A stretch of 64,000 nt of DNA from Martelella lutilitoris (lineage in GTDB: Bacteria > Pseudomonadota > Alphaproteobacteria > Rhizobiales > Rhizobiaceae), in the NCBI RefSeq assembly GCF_005924265.1, contig NZ_VCLB01000009.1:1-64000 (forward strand). The letters are read 5' to 3'. The translations under genes and the position numbers were made by a program. The notes under the pieces were generated by a model, which was not told the DNA's origin, searched no databases, and saw nothing but the letters and a program-made list of their open reading frames with translations. Each line of letters starts with the position of its first letter. Position 1 is the first letter of the stretch. This document shows positions 34,564 to 43,860 of the stretch, in pieces.

Positions 34564-35487
34564 TTACTGCGAATAATCGAGCCCCATCTCGCGATAGCGC
34601 TCCGGATCGTCGCCCCAGTTCTCGCGCACCTTGACGAACAGGAACAGATGGACCTTCTGTTCGAGGATCTCGGACAGCTCCTTGCGCGCGGCCATGGAGA
34701 TCGACTTGATCGCCTCGCCGCCCTTGCCGAGCGCGATCTTCTTCTGGCTGTCGCGTTCCAGATAGACCACCTGCTCGATGCGCACCGAACCGTCCTTGCG
34801 CTCCTCCCACTTCTCGGTTTCGACATGGGCAGAGTAAGGCAGTTCCTGATGCAGCCGCAGAAACAGTTTTTCGCGGGTGATCTCGGCGGCAAGCTGGCGC
34901 ATCGGCAGATCGGAAATCTGGTCTTCGGGATAGTACCACGGACCCTCCGGCAGGGCTTTCGCCAGATAATCCATCAGGTCGTCACAGCCCGAACCATTGG
35001 TGGCCGAAATCATGAAGGTCTGCTCGAAACCGATCGCCTCATTGGCGGCGGCAGCGAGTTTCAGCAGGTCTTCATGGCGCACGCGATCGATCTTGTTGAG
35101 CACCAGGATCTTCGGCTGGCGGACCTCTTTCAGACCTTCGAGAATAGCCTCAGCGTCGCCCTTCAGACCGCGCTCGGCATCGACCAGCAGCATGATCAGA
35201 TCGGCATCGCGCGCGCCGCTCCAGGCCGCCAGCACCATGGCCCGGTCAAGCCTGCGGCGCGGCTTGAAGATGCCGGGCGTATCCATGAACACGATCTGGG
35301 CATTGTCATGAATGGCGATGCCGCGCAGCGTGGCCCGCGTGGTCTGCACCTTGTGGCTGACGATGGAAACCTTGGCGCCGACCAGCCGGTTTACGAGGGT
35401 CGACTTGCCGGCATTGGTCGGACCGATCAACGCGACGAAGCCGGAACGGGTCGCGGCGGTCTCTGCGCCATTTTCTGCGTCAGTCAT
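34564..35487 (-). CDS. era: GTPase Era
   Basis: A 307-residue Ras-like GTPase with KH domain. G motifs are GPTNAGKST (G1), DTPG (G3) and NKID (G4); the C-terminal KH domain contains EERKDGSVRIEQVVYLER and IALGKGGEAIKSIS. Era binds 16S rRNA and assists 30S assembly. ATG 35487 was chosen over the longer frame to 35556 because of the GGAGAAG site. Confidence 0.96.
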   Translation of the reverse strand: MTDAENGAETAATRSGFVALIGPTNAGKSTLVNRLVGAKVSIVSHKVQTTRATLRGIAIHDNAQIVFMDTPGIFKPRRRLDRAMVLAAWSGARDADLIMLLVDAERGLKGDAEAILEGLKEVRQPKILVLNKIDRVRHEDLLKLAAAANEAIGFEQTFMISATNGSGCDDLMDYLAKALPEGPWYYPEDQISDLPMRQLAAEITREKLFLRLHQELPYSAHVETEKWEERKDGSVRIEQVVYLERDSQKKIALGKGGEAIKSISMAARKELSEILEQKVHLFLFVKVRENWGDDPERYREMGLDYSQ

Positions 35488-35589
35488 CTGCTTCTCCTGC
35501 GGCTCGCACCAAAACGCGGAAACCGGTAAAACACTTTGAATACAGTCTATTGTCACGCCATACGAAACGCGTGCATCAAGCGCGAGGCA

Positions 35590-36297
35590 TCAGTCCCCGG
35601 CCGTCCAGATGCCTTCGCGCTCCAGAAGCCTGGTCGCAGCCACCTGTTCGGCCGCCCGTTTCGAACGGTCGACGCCGATCTCGGGCTCTACGCCCTTCAC
35701 GGTGACCTTCACGGTGAAACGCGGCTCATGATCCGGGCCGGAGCGGTCCTCGACATGATAGACCGGGGTTTCGCCGTGATTGGCGTGCGCCCACTCCTGC
35801 AGTTCCGTCTTGGCGTCGCGTCTCAGCTTCACGCCATCGGCAAACAGCGGCTTCCAGTGCGTCTCGATGAAGCGGCGCGCCGGCTCCAGGCCGCCCTCCA
35901 TATAGATCGCCGCGATCACGCTCTCGACCACGTCGGCGCGGATCGAAAGCACGCGCTTGCCCGTCAGCTTCTTCACGTCCTGACCGGTCTTGATGAACCG
36001 GTGCAGGCCAAGATCGTCGGCGACCCTGGCGCAGGCCTCCGCGCTCACCAGCTGGTTGAGGCGAACGGAGAGCTCGCCCTCGGTTGCCGTCGGGAAAAGC
36101 TTGAACAGGTTCTCCGCGATCACCAGCCCCAGCACGCGGTCGCCGAGGAACTCCATGCGTTCGTAATTGCCGTCCTTGCCGCTGCGCGCGCTCGAATGTG
36201 TCAGAGCCCGCGCAATCCGGTCCCGGTCGGAAAATTCGAAACCGATCAGCCTCGCCAGTTCGCCGACTTCATCCTCTCCTGCGCCCCGTGCCGCCAT
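35590..36297 (-). CDS. rnc: ribonuclease III
   Basis: A 235-residue RNase III. The signature NYERMEFLGDRVLGL carries the metal ligands Glu and Asp; a second ligand set is at DVVESVIAAIY. The C-terminal dsRNA-binding domain spans ~160-230 (AKTELQEWAHANHGETPVY). It processes rRNA precursors and dsRNA. Its start directly abuts the lepB stop. Confidence 0.96.
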   Translation of the reverse strand: MAARGAGEDEVGELARLIGFEFSDRDRIARALTHSSARSGKDGNYERMEFLGDRVLGLVIAENLFKLFPTATEGELSVRLNQLVSAEACARVADDLGLHRFIKTGQDVKKLTGKRVLSIRADVVESVIAAIYMEGGLEPARRFIETHWKPLFADGVKLRRDAKTELQEWAHANHGETPVYHVEDRSGPDHEPRFTVKVTVKGVEPEIGVDRSKRAAEQVAATRLLEREGIWTAGD

Positions 36298-37044
36298 TCA
36301 GCCACCGATGACCTTGAACAGGCGGTCCCAACGCATGTTGAACGGCCATTTCCAGATTTCGGCGAAGGACGTGTCATTGCCGAGCGAGAAGAAGATCAGG
36401 CTGGCGCGGCCGATGAGGTTTTCCGCCGGCACGAAACCGACGTCAAAGCGGCTGTCGAGCGAATTGTCGCGGTTGTCGCCCATCATGAAATAATGGCCCT
36501 CGGGGACGATGAATTCGCGGGTGTTGTCGCCCGGCGAATTGCGGATCTCGTCAAGCGTGTCATAGCTCACGCCATCGGGAAGGGTCTCGCGGAAGACCGG
36601 AATGTCGCGGCCCGGATCCCGGCGATAGTCGGAGGTGAAGGTTCCGTCAGCGGTACGCGGAACCGGCGCGCCATTGAGGTAGAGGATGCCGTTCTGCACC
36701 TGCACCCGGTCGCCCGGAAGACCGATCACGCGCTTGATGTAGTCGACACTCGGGTTCGGCGGGTAACGAAACACCACTACGTCGCCGCGATCGGGATCAG
36801 AGCCGAAAATGCGACCTTCGAACAGGTTGGGCGAAAACGGCAGAGAATAGCGCGAATAGCCGTAGGAGAACTTGTTCACGAAAAGATAGTCGCCCACCAG
36901 TAGGGTCGGCATCATCGAGCCCGAGGGAATGGTGAAGGGCTGGAACAGGAACGTCTTGATAACGAGAGCAAGCAGCAGCGCCTGGACAATGACTTTGACA
37001 TTGCTCCAGAGCGAGCTTTCCTTTTTTTCTTCTTCTTCGGCCAC
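36298..37044 (-). CDS. lepB: signal peptidase I
   Basis: A 248-residue type I signal peptidase with one N-terminal membrane helix (~18-38). Catalytic Ser43 lies in IPSGSMMPTL and the general-base Lys104 in DYIKRVIGLPGD; the boxes GDVVVFRYP and MGDNRDNSLDSR are also present. It cleaves signal peptides on the periplasmic face. It sits between acpS and rnc as is usual in alphaproteobacteria. Confidence 0.96.
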   Translation of the reverse strand: MAEEEEKKESSLWSNVKVIVQALLLALVIKTFLFQPFTIPSGSMMPTLLVGDYLFVNKFSYGYSRYSLPFSPNLFEGRIFGSDPDRGDVVVFRYPPNPSVDYIKRVIGLPGDRVQVQNGILYLNGAPVPRTADGTFTSDYRRDPGRDIPVFRETLPDGVSYDTLDEIRNSPGDNTREFIVPEGHYFMMGDNRDNSLDSRFDVGFVPAENLIGRASLIFFSLGNDTSFAEIWKWPFNMRWDRLFKVIGG

Positions 37045-37138
37045 GCTTTGTTTCCTTCTTCCACCCAGGCAGTCCGTTTGCCTGAGCTTTAGCCCCTCCC
37101 TGCGGTACGGGCAATGTTTTTAAACGAAAATGCCGCCT

Positions 37139-37531
37139 CTACACAGCTTCGATGATGACGAAGGCCTGGGCGAGAGGATAGTCGTCGGTGATCGTCACGT
37201 GGATGCGGGGCGTCAGCCCTTCGGGGATCATCCGGGCAAGATGTTCGGCGGCGCGACCGGTGAGTTCCATGGTCGGCTTGCCGCCGGGAAGGTTGACCAC
37301 GCCCATCTCCCGCCAGAAAACGCCGCGCGCAATGCCCGTACCAAGCGCCTTGGCACAGGCCTCCTTGGCGGCAAACCGCTTGGCGTAGGATGCCGCGCGA
37401 TTGCGGCGTTGATCGGACAGTTCCTGTTCGATTTCGGTGAAGCAACGTGTGGTGAACCGCGCGCCGTGCCGCTCGATCGATTTCTCGATTCGCCTGATAT
37501 CGATGAGATCGCTGCCCAGTCCGACAATCAT
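37139..37531 (-). CDS. acpS: holo-[acyl-carrier-protein] synthase
   Basis: A 130-residue trimeric 4'-phosphopantetheinyl transferase. The metal-binding Asp is in [13 protein letters not shown] and the Glu in [15 protein letters not shown]. It activates apo-ACPs, which in this organism must include AcpXL and AcpP. It begins 21 bases after the DUF2062 gene and is followed by lepB. Confidence 0.96.
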   Translation of the reverse strand: MIVGLGSDLIDIRRIEKSIERHGARFTTRCFTEIEQELSDQRRNRAASYAKRFAAKEACAKALGTGIARGVFWREMGVVNLPGGKPTMELTGRAAEHLARMIPEGLTPRIHVTITDDYPLAQAFVIIEAV

Positions 37532-37552
37532 CGTCTTGTTCTCCGCATCAGA

Positions 37553-38137
37553 TCAGCTCTTGCTGCCCTCTGCGGCCCGGTTTTCCTGCGGCTTGTTGCC
37601 GCGCGCCTCGAGCATGGCCTGCCGGCGCTGCTGGAAGGACTGCACGGCAAAATAGGTCAGCCCGTAAAACAGGGCACCGCTCAAAAGCGCGGGCAGCACC
37701 GCGCCGACGGCCATCGGTTCCAGGAGCGGACGCCAGAGATCGGAAAGCTCGAAGCGGTGCACCAGGTCGACCAGATCGATATGGTCGCGTCCGCTGACGT
37801 CACGACCGAGCAGCGCGCTGCCGAGCCGCCAGGTGGAGAGCCAGATGAAGGGAAAGGTGAGCGGGTTGCCGAAGGCCGTGCCGAGGGCCGCCGCCGCATA
37901 ATTCCCGCCGAAGAGGAAGGCGAGCAGGAAAGCCGAAAGGAAATGCCCGCCGATGAACGGCGTCCAGGATACGGCGACGCCCGCGGCTATGCCCATGGCT
38001 ATCGCATGCGGAGTCGCCCTCAGGCGAACCGTGCGGTGATATAGATAGACCGGCACGCGCCAGAAGCCCTTCTTGGGCCATATCGCGGCACGAATCCGCT
38101 GCCAATAATTTGCCTGGGAACGTCTCTTAAAAAGCAT
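37553..38137 (-). CDS. DUF2062 membrane protein
   Basis: A 194-residue protein with three or four membrane segments. The DUF2062 hallmarks are ATPHAIAMGIAAGVAVSWTP, FGGNYAAAALGTAFGNPLTF and a final segment near LLSGALFYGLTYFAVQ. The function is unknown; in alphaproteobacteria the gene usually precedes acpS, as here. The C-terminus is short, polar and probably cytoplasmic. Confidence 0.88.
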   Translation of the reverse strand: MLFKRRSQANYWQRIRAAIWPKKGFWRVPVYLYHRTVRLRATPHAIAMGIAAGVAVSWTPFIGGHFLSAFLLAFLFGGNYAAAALGTAFGNPLTFPFIWLSTWRLGSALLGRDVSGRDHIDLVDLVHRFELSDLWRPLLEPMAVGAVLPALLSGALFYGLTYFAVQSFQQRRQAMLEARGNKPQENRAAEGSKS

Positions 38138-38311
38138 CGCCTACTTTTGACATCTGGCGGGGGGATTGCAAGGGCGTAGATGGTTTCTTCGTCCGCTGCA
38201 CCACAGTTTGACGGGCGCGCAAAGCGCGAGAGAAAACTGACGCCGGATGGATGGGCAGAGCCCCCCCTCCTTCGTTGTTCTCCCAGATGTCGGCTACTGG
38301 CGGCGGGACGG

Positions 38312-38473
38312 TCAGCCTTCCTTGTGTTCGCCGGAGTCGCGCTGCGGCGTCGGACGGTTGGGATCGAAACTGTGGTCGATATTGTCGATCACATGCTTCA
38401 CGCCATCGACCTCCTTGTCGGTAACCTTGGGACTGGTAAAGCGCTTGAAGAAGCGCGTTAGACGATCCAGCAT
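38312..38473 (-). CDS. small hypothetical protein, 53 residues
   Basis: Starts at ATG 38473 behind a good GGAAGG site. The sequence has an amphipathic basic N-terminus (MLDRLTRFFKRF) followed by TSPKVTDKEVDGVKHVIDNI and a polar tail ending GEHKEG. It may associate with the membrane surface through the N-terminal helix. No family is recognised. It lies between rsh and the DUF2062 gene on the same strand. Confidence 0.55.
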   Translation of the reverse strand: MLDRLTRFFKRFTSPKVTDKEVDGVKHVIDNIDHSFDPNRPTPQRDSGEHKEG

Positions 38474-38577
38474 CTCATACCTTCCTTTCCTCGTTGGCCC
38501 TGCCTTATTAGACATCAAGCGCTAACAGAAAGACGCGGCGAAATGGTGGAAAGTTCCATATTTTCCAGACAACCGCG

Positions 38578-40782
38578 CTATTCGAAAAGGCGGTCTACCG
38601 TGGCAACGCAATCAAGCGCCTTGAGCTGGTTCAATGTCTGGGTCAATTGCCGCAGATCCCAGACCTCCATATCCATCGTCACCTCGGCAAAATCCTCGGC
38701 GACAACCTTCATCTGAATGGTGCGAATATTGACGCCGAGCGTCGCGATCGTCTCCGTGATCCGGGCAAGCGTGCCCGGCTCGTTCAGGACACTGATGCCG
38801 ACGCGGGCGCGGAAGCGCTTGTCATTGGTGGAATCGATGTCCCAGCGAATATCGATCCAGCGATCGGGCTCATCGTCGAAATGCTGCAGGTCCGGGGACT
38901 GGATCGGGTAGACGGTGATGCTGCCGTCATCGCCCGCAATGCCGACGATCCGGTCCCCCGGCACGGCGCCCGACGGCGCGAAGCGCACGGTTGCCCCGGC
39001 ATCCAGACCGCGCAGTGGAAAGCCTGCCCCGGCCTCGCCGCCGTCTGCGGGTTCGGGAAGCTTGAACGCCATGCCCTCGCCCTTCGGCAGGTTGACCCAA
39101 CCCTCCTCGATGCTCGGCTTGATGGTGACGCGCTCATCCTTGTGGTCGGGAAAGACGGCGCGCAGGACGTCGCTCGACGACATTTCGTTGCGCCCGACCG
39201 CAGCGATCACGTCCTCGACATCGCTCTGTCCGAGCCGATGCAGAACGGTCGATAATACCTCGCGCGAAAAGGTCTTGCCCGAGCGGGCGAAGGTGCGCTC
39301 CAGGATGCGATAGCCGAGGCCGCTATACTGTTTGCGGATCGCGGCCCGCGTCGCCCGGCGGATCGCTGCGCGCGCCTTGCCGGTTACCACGATGCCTTCC
39401 CAGGCAGGCGGCGGAACCTGAACGCCGGAACGGATGATCTCCACCTCGTCGCCATTGTTGAGCCGCGTGACGAGCGGCATCATCCGGCCGTTCACCTTGG
39501 CGCCCACGCAGGTATCGCCGACATTGGTGTGCACCGCATAGGCAAAGTCGATCGGCGTCGCGTCCTTCGGCAGGGCGATCAGCTTGCCCTTCGGCGTGAA
39601 GCAGAACACCTGGTCCTGGAAGAGTTCGAGCTTGGTATGCTCGAGGAATTCCTCCGGACTGTCGCCCTCCGCCAGCGCCTCGATGGTCTTGCGGAACCAT
39701 GAGAAGACGCTGGTCTCCTCGTCCCCGACCTGCCCCTTGACGGTCTTGCCGTCCTTGTAGAGCGAATGCGCGGCAATACCGTATTCGGCGATCTCGTGCA
39801 TGTGCTTCGTACGGATCTGCAGCTCGATGCGCTGGCGCATCGGCCCGACGATGGTCGTATGCAGCGACTGGTAGCCGTTCTGCTTGGGATTGGAGATATA
39901 ATCCTTGAACCGCTCGGGCACCATCCGCCAGGTGGTATGCACGAGGCCAAGCGCCCTGTAGCAAGTCTCCACCTCGTCAACGATGATGCGGAAGCCGTAA
40001 AGGTCTGACATCTGCTCGAAGGAAAGCGATTTCGACTGCATCTTGTTGAAAATCGAAAACGGCTTCTTCTGCCGGCCCTTGACCTTGACGTCCTCAAGCC
40101 CTTGCTGCTGCAGCAGCGCTTTCAGCTCATCCTCGATGCTCTTCACCAGAGCCTTGTTCTGCCCCGAGAGGTCCTCGAGCTTGCCCTTGATCGTCTGGTA
40201 GGCGTCCGGGTTGATATACTGGAAGGACAGATCCTCCAGCTCCTCGCGCATGTCCTGCATGCCCATGCGGCCGGCAAGCGGCGCATAGATTTCCATCGTT
40301 TCCTCGGAAATCCGCCGGCGCTTGTCGGGGCGCATATAATAGAGCGTGCGCATATTGTGCAGCCGGTCGGCAAGCTTGACCAGAAGCACGCGCACATCGT
40401 CGGCAACGGAAAGAAGAAGCTTGCGCAGGTTCTCCGCCTGCTGCGCCTTGCGGGAGACGAGATCGAGTCGCTTGATCTTGGTCAGCCCCTCGACCAGCGC
40501 GCCGATCTCATCGCCGAAAAAGGCATCGATCTCCGCGCGCGTCGCCGAGGTATCCTCGATCGTGTCGTGCAGCAGCGCGACGGCGATCGTCGATTCATCC
40601 ATATGCAGATCGGTCAGGATCGCGGCGACTTCGAGCGGATGCGAGATATAGGGATCGCCGCTGGCGCGCCTTTGCCGGCCATGCTTCTGCATGGCGTAGA
40701 CATAGGCCTTGTTGAGCAACGCTATGTCGGCGTCAGGCTTGTATTTCTGTACCCGCTCAACAAGTTCGTATTGCCGCATCAT
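38578..40782 (-). CDS. rsh: bifunctional (p)ppGpp synthetase/hydrolase
   Basis: A 734-residue RelA/SpoT homologue. The N-terminal HD hydrolase domain is intact (ISHPLEVAAIL, LLHDTIED at ~residue 71). The synthetase domain (~235-345) contains YGFRIIVDEVETCYRALG and QNGYQSLHTTI. The TGS domain lies at ~390-450 and a C-terminal ACT domain at ~655-734. As the single long Rsh of alphaproteobacteria it makes and degrades (p)ppGpp during starvation. The frame opens with two Met codons; 40782 is kept, although 40779 is equally possible. Confidence 0.96.
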   Translation of the reverse strand: MMRQYELVERVQKYKPDADIALLNKAYVYAMQKHGRQRRASGDPYISHPLEVAAILTDLHMDESTIAVALLHDTIEDTSATRAEIDAFFGDEIGALVEGLTKIKRLDLVSRKAQQAENLRKLLLSVADDVRVLLVKLADRLHNMRTLYYMRPDKRRRISEETMEIYAPLAGRMGMQDMREELEDLSFQYINPDAYQTIKGKLEDLSGQNKALVKSIEDELKALLQQQGLEDVKVKGRQKKPFSIFNKMQSKSLSFEQMSDLYGFRIIVDEVETCYRALGLVHTTWRMVPERFKDYISNPKQNGYQSLHTTIVGPMRQRIELQIRTKHMHEIAEYGIAAHSLYKDGKTVKGQVGDEETSVFSWFRKTIEALAEGDSPEEFLEHTKLELFQDQVFCFTPKGKLIALPKDATPIDFAYAVHTNVGDTCVGAKVNGRMMPLVTRLNNGDEVEIIRSGVQVPPPAWEGIVVTGKARAAIRRATRAAIRKQYSGLGYRILERTFARSGKTFSREVLSTVLHRLGQSDVEDVIAAVGRNEMSSSDVLRAVFPDHKDERVTIKPSIEEGWVNLPKGEGMAFKLPEPADGGEAGAGFPLRGLDAGATVRFAPSGAVPGDRIVGIAGDDGSITVYPIQSPDLQHFDDEPDRWIDIRWDIDSTNDKRFRARVGISVLNEPGTLARITETIATLGVNIRTIQMKVVAEDFAEVTMDMEVWDLRQLTQTLNQLKALDCVATVDRLFE

Positions 40783-40888
40783 AACTGAAAGACCAGGCCC
40801 GATCGGGCGAAATACGGGTCAGGCGCGGCCCGTTCTGTCACAGGAAAGAGAAGAGCGTGCGGGGCATAAAACCCCGCAACACGGGCGA

Positions 40889-41293
40889 TCAGTAGTCGTC
40901 GCCCTTTTCCGGCGGTACAAGCCCCTCGATACCGGCGCGAAGCTCTTCTTCCGACATCTGGTCGAAAGGAATGGCTTCGGGCTGATCGGGGCGATCTGCA
41001 GTCTCTTCGCTGACATCGTCTTCCGATGCCGTGCTCTGCGTCTGTTCGGCTTCCGGCTCGTCCACCTCGACGTGACGCTGCAGGGAATGGATCAGGTCTT
41101 CCTTGAGGTCGTCGGGCGAAAGCGTTTCGTCAGCGATTTCACGCAGTGCGACAACAGGGTTCTTGTCATTGTCGCGATCGACAGTTATCGGAGCGCCTTG
41201 GGAGATAAGACGCGCACGATGTCCGGCGAGCAGAACCAGATCAAACCGGTTGTCAACTTTGTCGATACAGTCTTCAACTGTGACACGTGCCAT
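40889..41293 (-). CDS. rpoZ: RNA polymerase omega subunit
   Basis: A 134-residue omega subunit. The core [20 protein letters not shown] and [13 protein letters not shown] are well conserved. The C-terminal half (~75-134) is a long acidic tail, usual for alphaproteobacterial omega. It stabilises beta' and is part of the ppGpp-binding site in many bacteria. It sits 106 bases upstream of rsh on the same strand, the classical rpoZ-rsh order. Confidence 0.95.
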   Translation of the reverse strand: MARVTVEDCIDKVDNRFDLVLLAGHRARLISQGAPITVDRDNDKNPVVALREIADETLSPDDLKEDLIHSLQRHVEVDEPEAEQTQSTASEDDVSEETADRPDQPEAIPFDQMSEEELRAGIEGLVPPEKGDDY

Positions 41294-41576
41294 TGACTGT
41301 CCTTTTGGGTGATTTCTGTGGAAATGCTTCTCATAGAGATTCAGATATCGGAATTCAAGAGCGCATTTTCAATCCCGAACAGGGGTTTCGGAACAAACCG
41401 CGCTTCTGTCCGTTCACGGACTATAACTATGGGTTGAATGTTTCTGCATAGGTGATTAAATCACGTAAAGGCGCGACTGGCATTTTCGCCCTGCAGCCTT
41501 TATTTTGAAGGTTCTTTATTTATCGCAATTCGGGCCCGACCCACGCAAAGCTGGTTTTAAATGAAGGGTATTTTGC

Positions 41577-42155
41577 ATGTTTGATCCGCGCGAGAAAATT
41601 GCGCTCTTTATCGATGGAGCGAACCTCTATGCCGCTTCGAAAAGCCTCGGGTTCGACATCGATTATCGCAAGCTGTTGAAAACGTTCAACAACAAAGCCT
41701 ATCTCCTGCGCGCCTATTATTATACGGCGCTGATCGAGGACCAGGAATATTCGTCGATCCGTCCGCTGATCGACTGGCTCGACTACAATGGCTACAAGGT
41801 GGTCACCAAGCCGGCCAAGGAATTCACCGATTCCATGGGACGGCGGAAGATCAAGGGCAATATGGACATCGAACTGGCGATAGACGCGATGGAACAGTCG
41901 GCCACGGTGGACCACCTCGTCATCTTTTCCGGCGACGGCGACTTCACCACGCTGGTCGAGGCGCTGCAGCGCAAGGGACGCAAGGTCTCCGTGGTTTCCA
42001 CCATGTCGACCCAGCCGCCGATGATTGCCGATGACCTGCGCCGCCAGGCGGACCACTTCATCGATCTGATATCCCTGCGCGCGGAAGTCGGACGTGAGCC
42101 CTCGGAACGTCCGCAGCGTGCCGCCGAAGTCGTCTCGTCGGATTTCGACGACTGA
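41577..42155 (+). CDS. NYN domain protein (LabA-like)
   Basis: A 192-residue PIN-like NYN-domain protein. The conserved acidic residues are in ALFIDGANLY, GNMDIELAIDAM and VIFSGDGDFTTLVEAL, consistent with a metal-dependent RNase fold. Family members are annotated as LabA/DUF88; the RNA target is unknown. AAGGG precedes ATG 41577. The C-terminal ~30 residues are polar and probably disordered. Confidence 0.9.
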   Translation: MFDPREKIALFIDGANLYAASKSLGFDIDYRKLLKTFNNKAYLLRAYYYTALIEDQEYSSIRPLIDWLDYNGYKVVTKPAKEFTDSMGRRKIKGNMDIELAIDAMEQSATVDHLVIFSGDGDFTTLVEALQRKGRKVSVVSTMSTQPPMIADDLRRQADHFIDLISLRAEVGREPSERPQRAAEVVSSDFDD

Positions 42156-42256
42156 AAACCAGACCCGAATTAAGGGGCGTCATCTTGGCGTGCCATAGCT
42201 GATAGCGTTGTCAGCAACCCACTACGAAAGAACAACCTTAGGTCGAAACGACTTTT

Positions 42257-42736
42257 TCAGCCGAGTTGCTTCAGAAGCCTGCTCTTTTCGCGGTTCCAGT
42301 CCCGCTTCTTGACGGTCTCGCGCTTGTCGTGCGCCTTCTTGCCCTTGCCCAGCGCGAGCTGCAGCTTCGCCAGCCCCCGTTCATTGAAATAGAGCTTCAG
42401 CGGAATAAGCGTCATGCCCTCGCGATTGACGGCGGACCGCAGCCGGTTGATCTCGCGGCGTCCGAGCAGAAGCTTGCGGCGGCGGCGCGGCTCGTGGTTG
42501 AAGCGATTGCCCTGCAGATATTCCGGCAAATAGGAATTGATCAGCCACATCTCGCCGTCCTCGTCGGAAGCATAGGATTCGGCGATATTGGCCTTGCCCT
42601 CGCGCAGCGACTTGACCTCGGTTCCGGTCAGAACCAGGCCGGCCTCGAGCGTATCGAGGATTTCGTAATTGAACCGCGCCTTGCGGTTTTCGGCGACGGT
42701 CTTGAATGCGCCGCCCTTGCTGCCTTTCGGAGCCAT
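42257..42736 (-). CDS. smpB: SsrA-binding protein SmpB
   Basis: A 159-residue SmpB. The landmarks [50 protein letters not shown] and the basic C-terminal tail ([19 protein letters not shown]) are all present. It delivers tmRNA to stalled ribosomes. It lies 35 bases downstream of dapA on the same strand, a common arrangement in alphaproteobacteria. The tmRNA gene itself is not in the window. Confidence 0.96.
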   Translation of the reverse strand: MAPKGSKGGAFKTVAENRKARFNYEILDTLEAGLVLTGTEVKSLREGKANIAESYASDEDGEMWLINSYLPEYLQGNRFNHEPRRRRKLLLGRREINRLRSAVNREGMTLIPLKLYFNERGLAKLQLALGKGKKAHDKRETVKKRDWNREKSRLLKQLG

Positions 42737-42771
42737 GGTCTTTTCCGTATCCTTGAGCGGCGGCCGCGTTC

Positions 42772-43653
42772 CTAGTCGATCAGCCCTGCATGACGAAGGG
42801 CGGCGTCGATGGCGCCGGCCGTTCTGTCCTCAACGCCGAGAAGCGGCAGTCGCACCGCGTCGCTCATCCGTGCGAGTTTCTTCAGCGCATATTTAGTGCC
42901 GCTGACACCGGGTTCAAGAAACAGCGCCTTGTGCAGGGGCATCAGCCGATCCTGCAGGGAAAGCGCTATCTTGAAATCGCCGTCCAGAAGCGCCGTCTGA
43001 AGCTCGGCGCAGAGCTTGGGAGCGACATTGGCCGTGACCGAAATGCAGCCGACGCCGCCCTGGGCGACGAAACCGTGCGCCGTGGCGTCCTCGCCGGAAA
43101 TCTGGATGAAATCGGGGCCGCAGGAGATGCGCTGCTCGCAGACACGCTCCAGCTTGCCCGTTGCATCCTTTACGCCGACGATATTGGAGAAGTCTCTCGC
43201 AAGCTGCCCCATCGTCTCGGGCAGCATGTCGACGACCGAGCGCGGCGGAATATTGTAGATGATGATCGGCAGAGTGATCGCCTCGGCAACGGCGGCGAAA
43301 TGGGCATAAAGCCCCTTCTGCGTCGGCTTGTTGTAATAGGGCGTCACCACAAGAACGGCGTCCGCTCCGGCCTTTTCCGCATGCTGGGCGAGCTCGATCG
43401 CCTCACGCGTATTGTTGGAGCCTGCGCCGGCGATGACGGGCACGCGCTTTGCGACGGCCTCAACGCACAGATCGACAACCCGACGGTGTTCGTCATGGCT
43501 GAGCGTCGGCGATTCGCCGGTGGTCCCGACCGGCACGACCCCGTTGCTGCCCGCGTCGATCACCCAATTGACGTGATCGACAAAGCCCGCCTCGTCCAGC
43601 CCTCCGTTTTCGGCAAACGGGGTGACAAGGGCGGGAATGGACCCCTTGAACAT
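42772..43653 (-). CDS. dapA: 4-hydroxy-tetrahydrodipicolinate synthase
   Basis: A 293-residue class I aldolase-fold enzyme. K162 (GVKDATG) forms the Schiff base with pyruvate; Y133 (IIYNIPPRS) and T44/T45 ([11 protein letters not shown]) complete the catalytic site. It condenses pyruvate and aspartate semialdehyde in lysine/diaminopimelate synthesis. ATG 43653 follows AGGAG; the frame upstream to 43740 was not used. Confidence 0.96.
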   Translation of the reverse strand: MFKGSIPALVTPFAENGGLDEAGFVDHVNWVIDAGSNGVVPVGTTGESPTLSHDEHRRVVDLCVEAVAKRVPVIAGAGSNNTREAIELAQHAEKAGADAVLVVTPYYNKPTQKGLYAHFAAVAEAITLPIIIYNIPPRSVVDMLPETMGQLARDFSNIVGVKDATGKLERVCEQRISCGPDFIQISGEDATAHGFVAQGGVGCISVTANVAPKLCAELQTALLDGDFKIALSLQDRLMPLHKALFLEPGVSGTKYALKKLARMSDAVRLPLLGVEDRTAGAIDAALRHAGLID

Positions 43654-43860
43654 GCGGCTTCTCCTGGCGGCATTCATTTTAAGGCCGCATTCCTGTTTCA
43701 AAATCGACCGCACCATAATGCCGGACTTGGGGCACTGCAAGCATTGCGTTCGGCGTTGGAGAGGTCTTCCGCAACCCTTGAATTTCGTCAGGGTTAAGCC
43801 GATCTTAACCGAGGAGACCGATAGTTCAGGCGCTGTTCAATTCGTTCCCGGGACGCTCGA

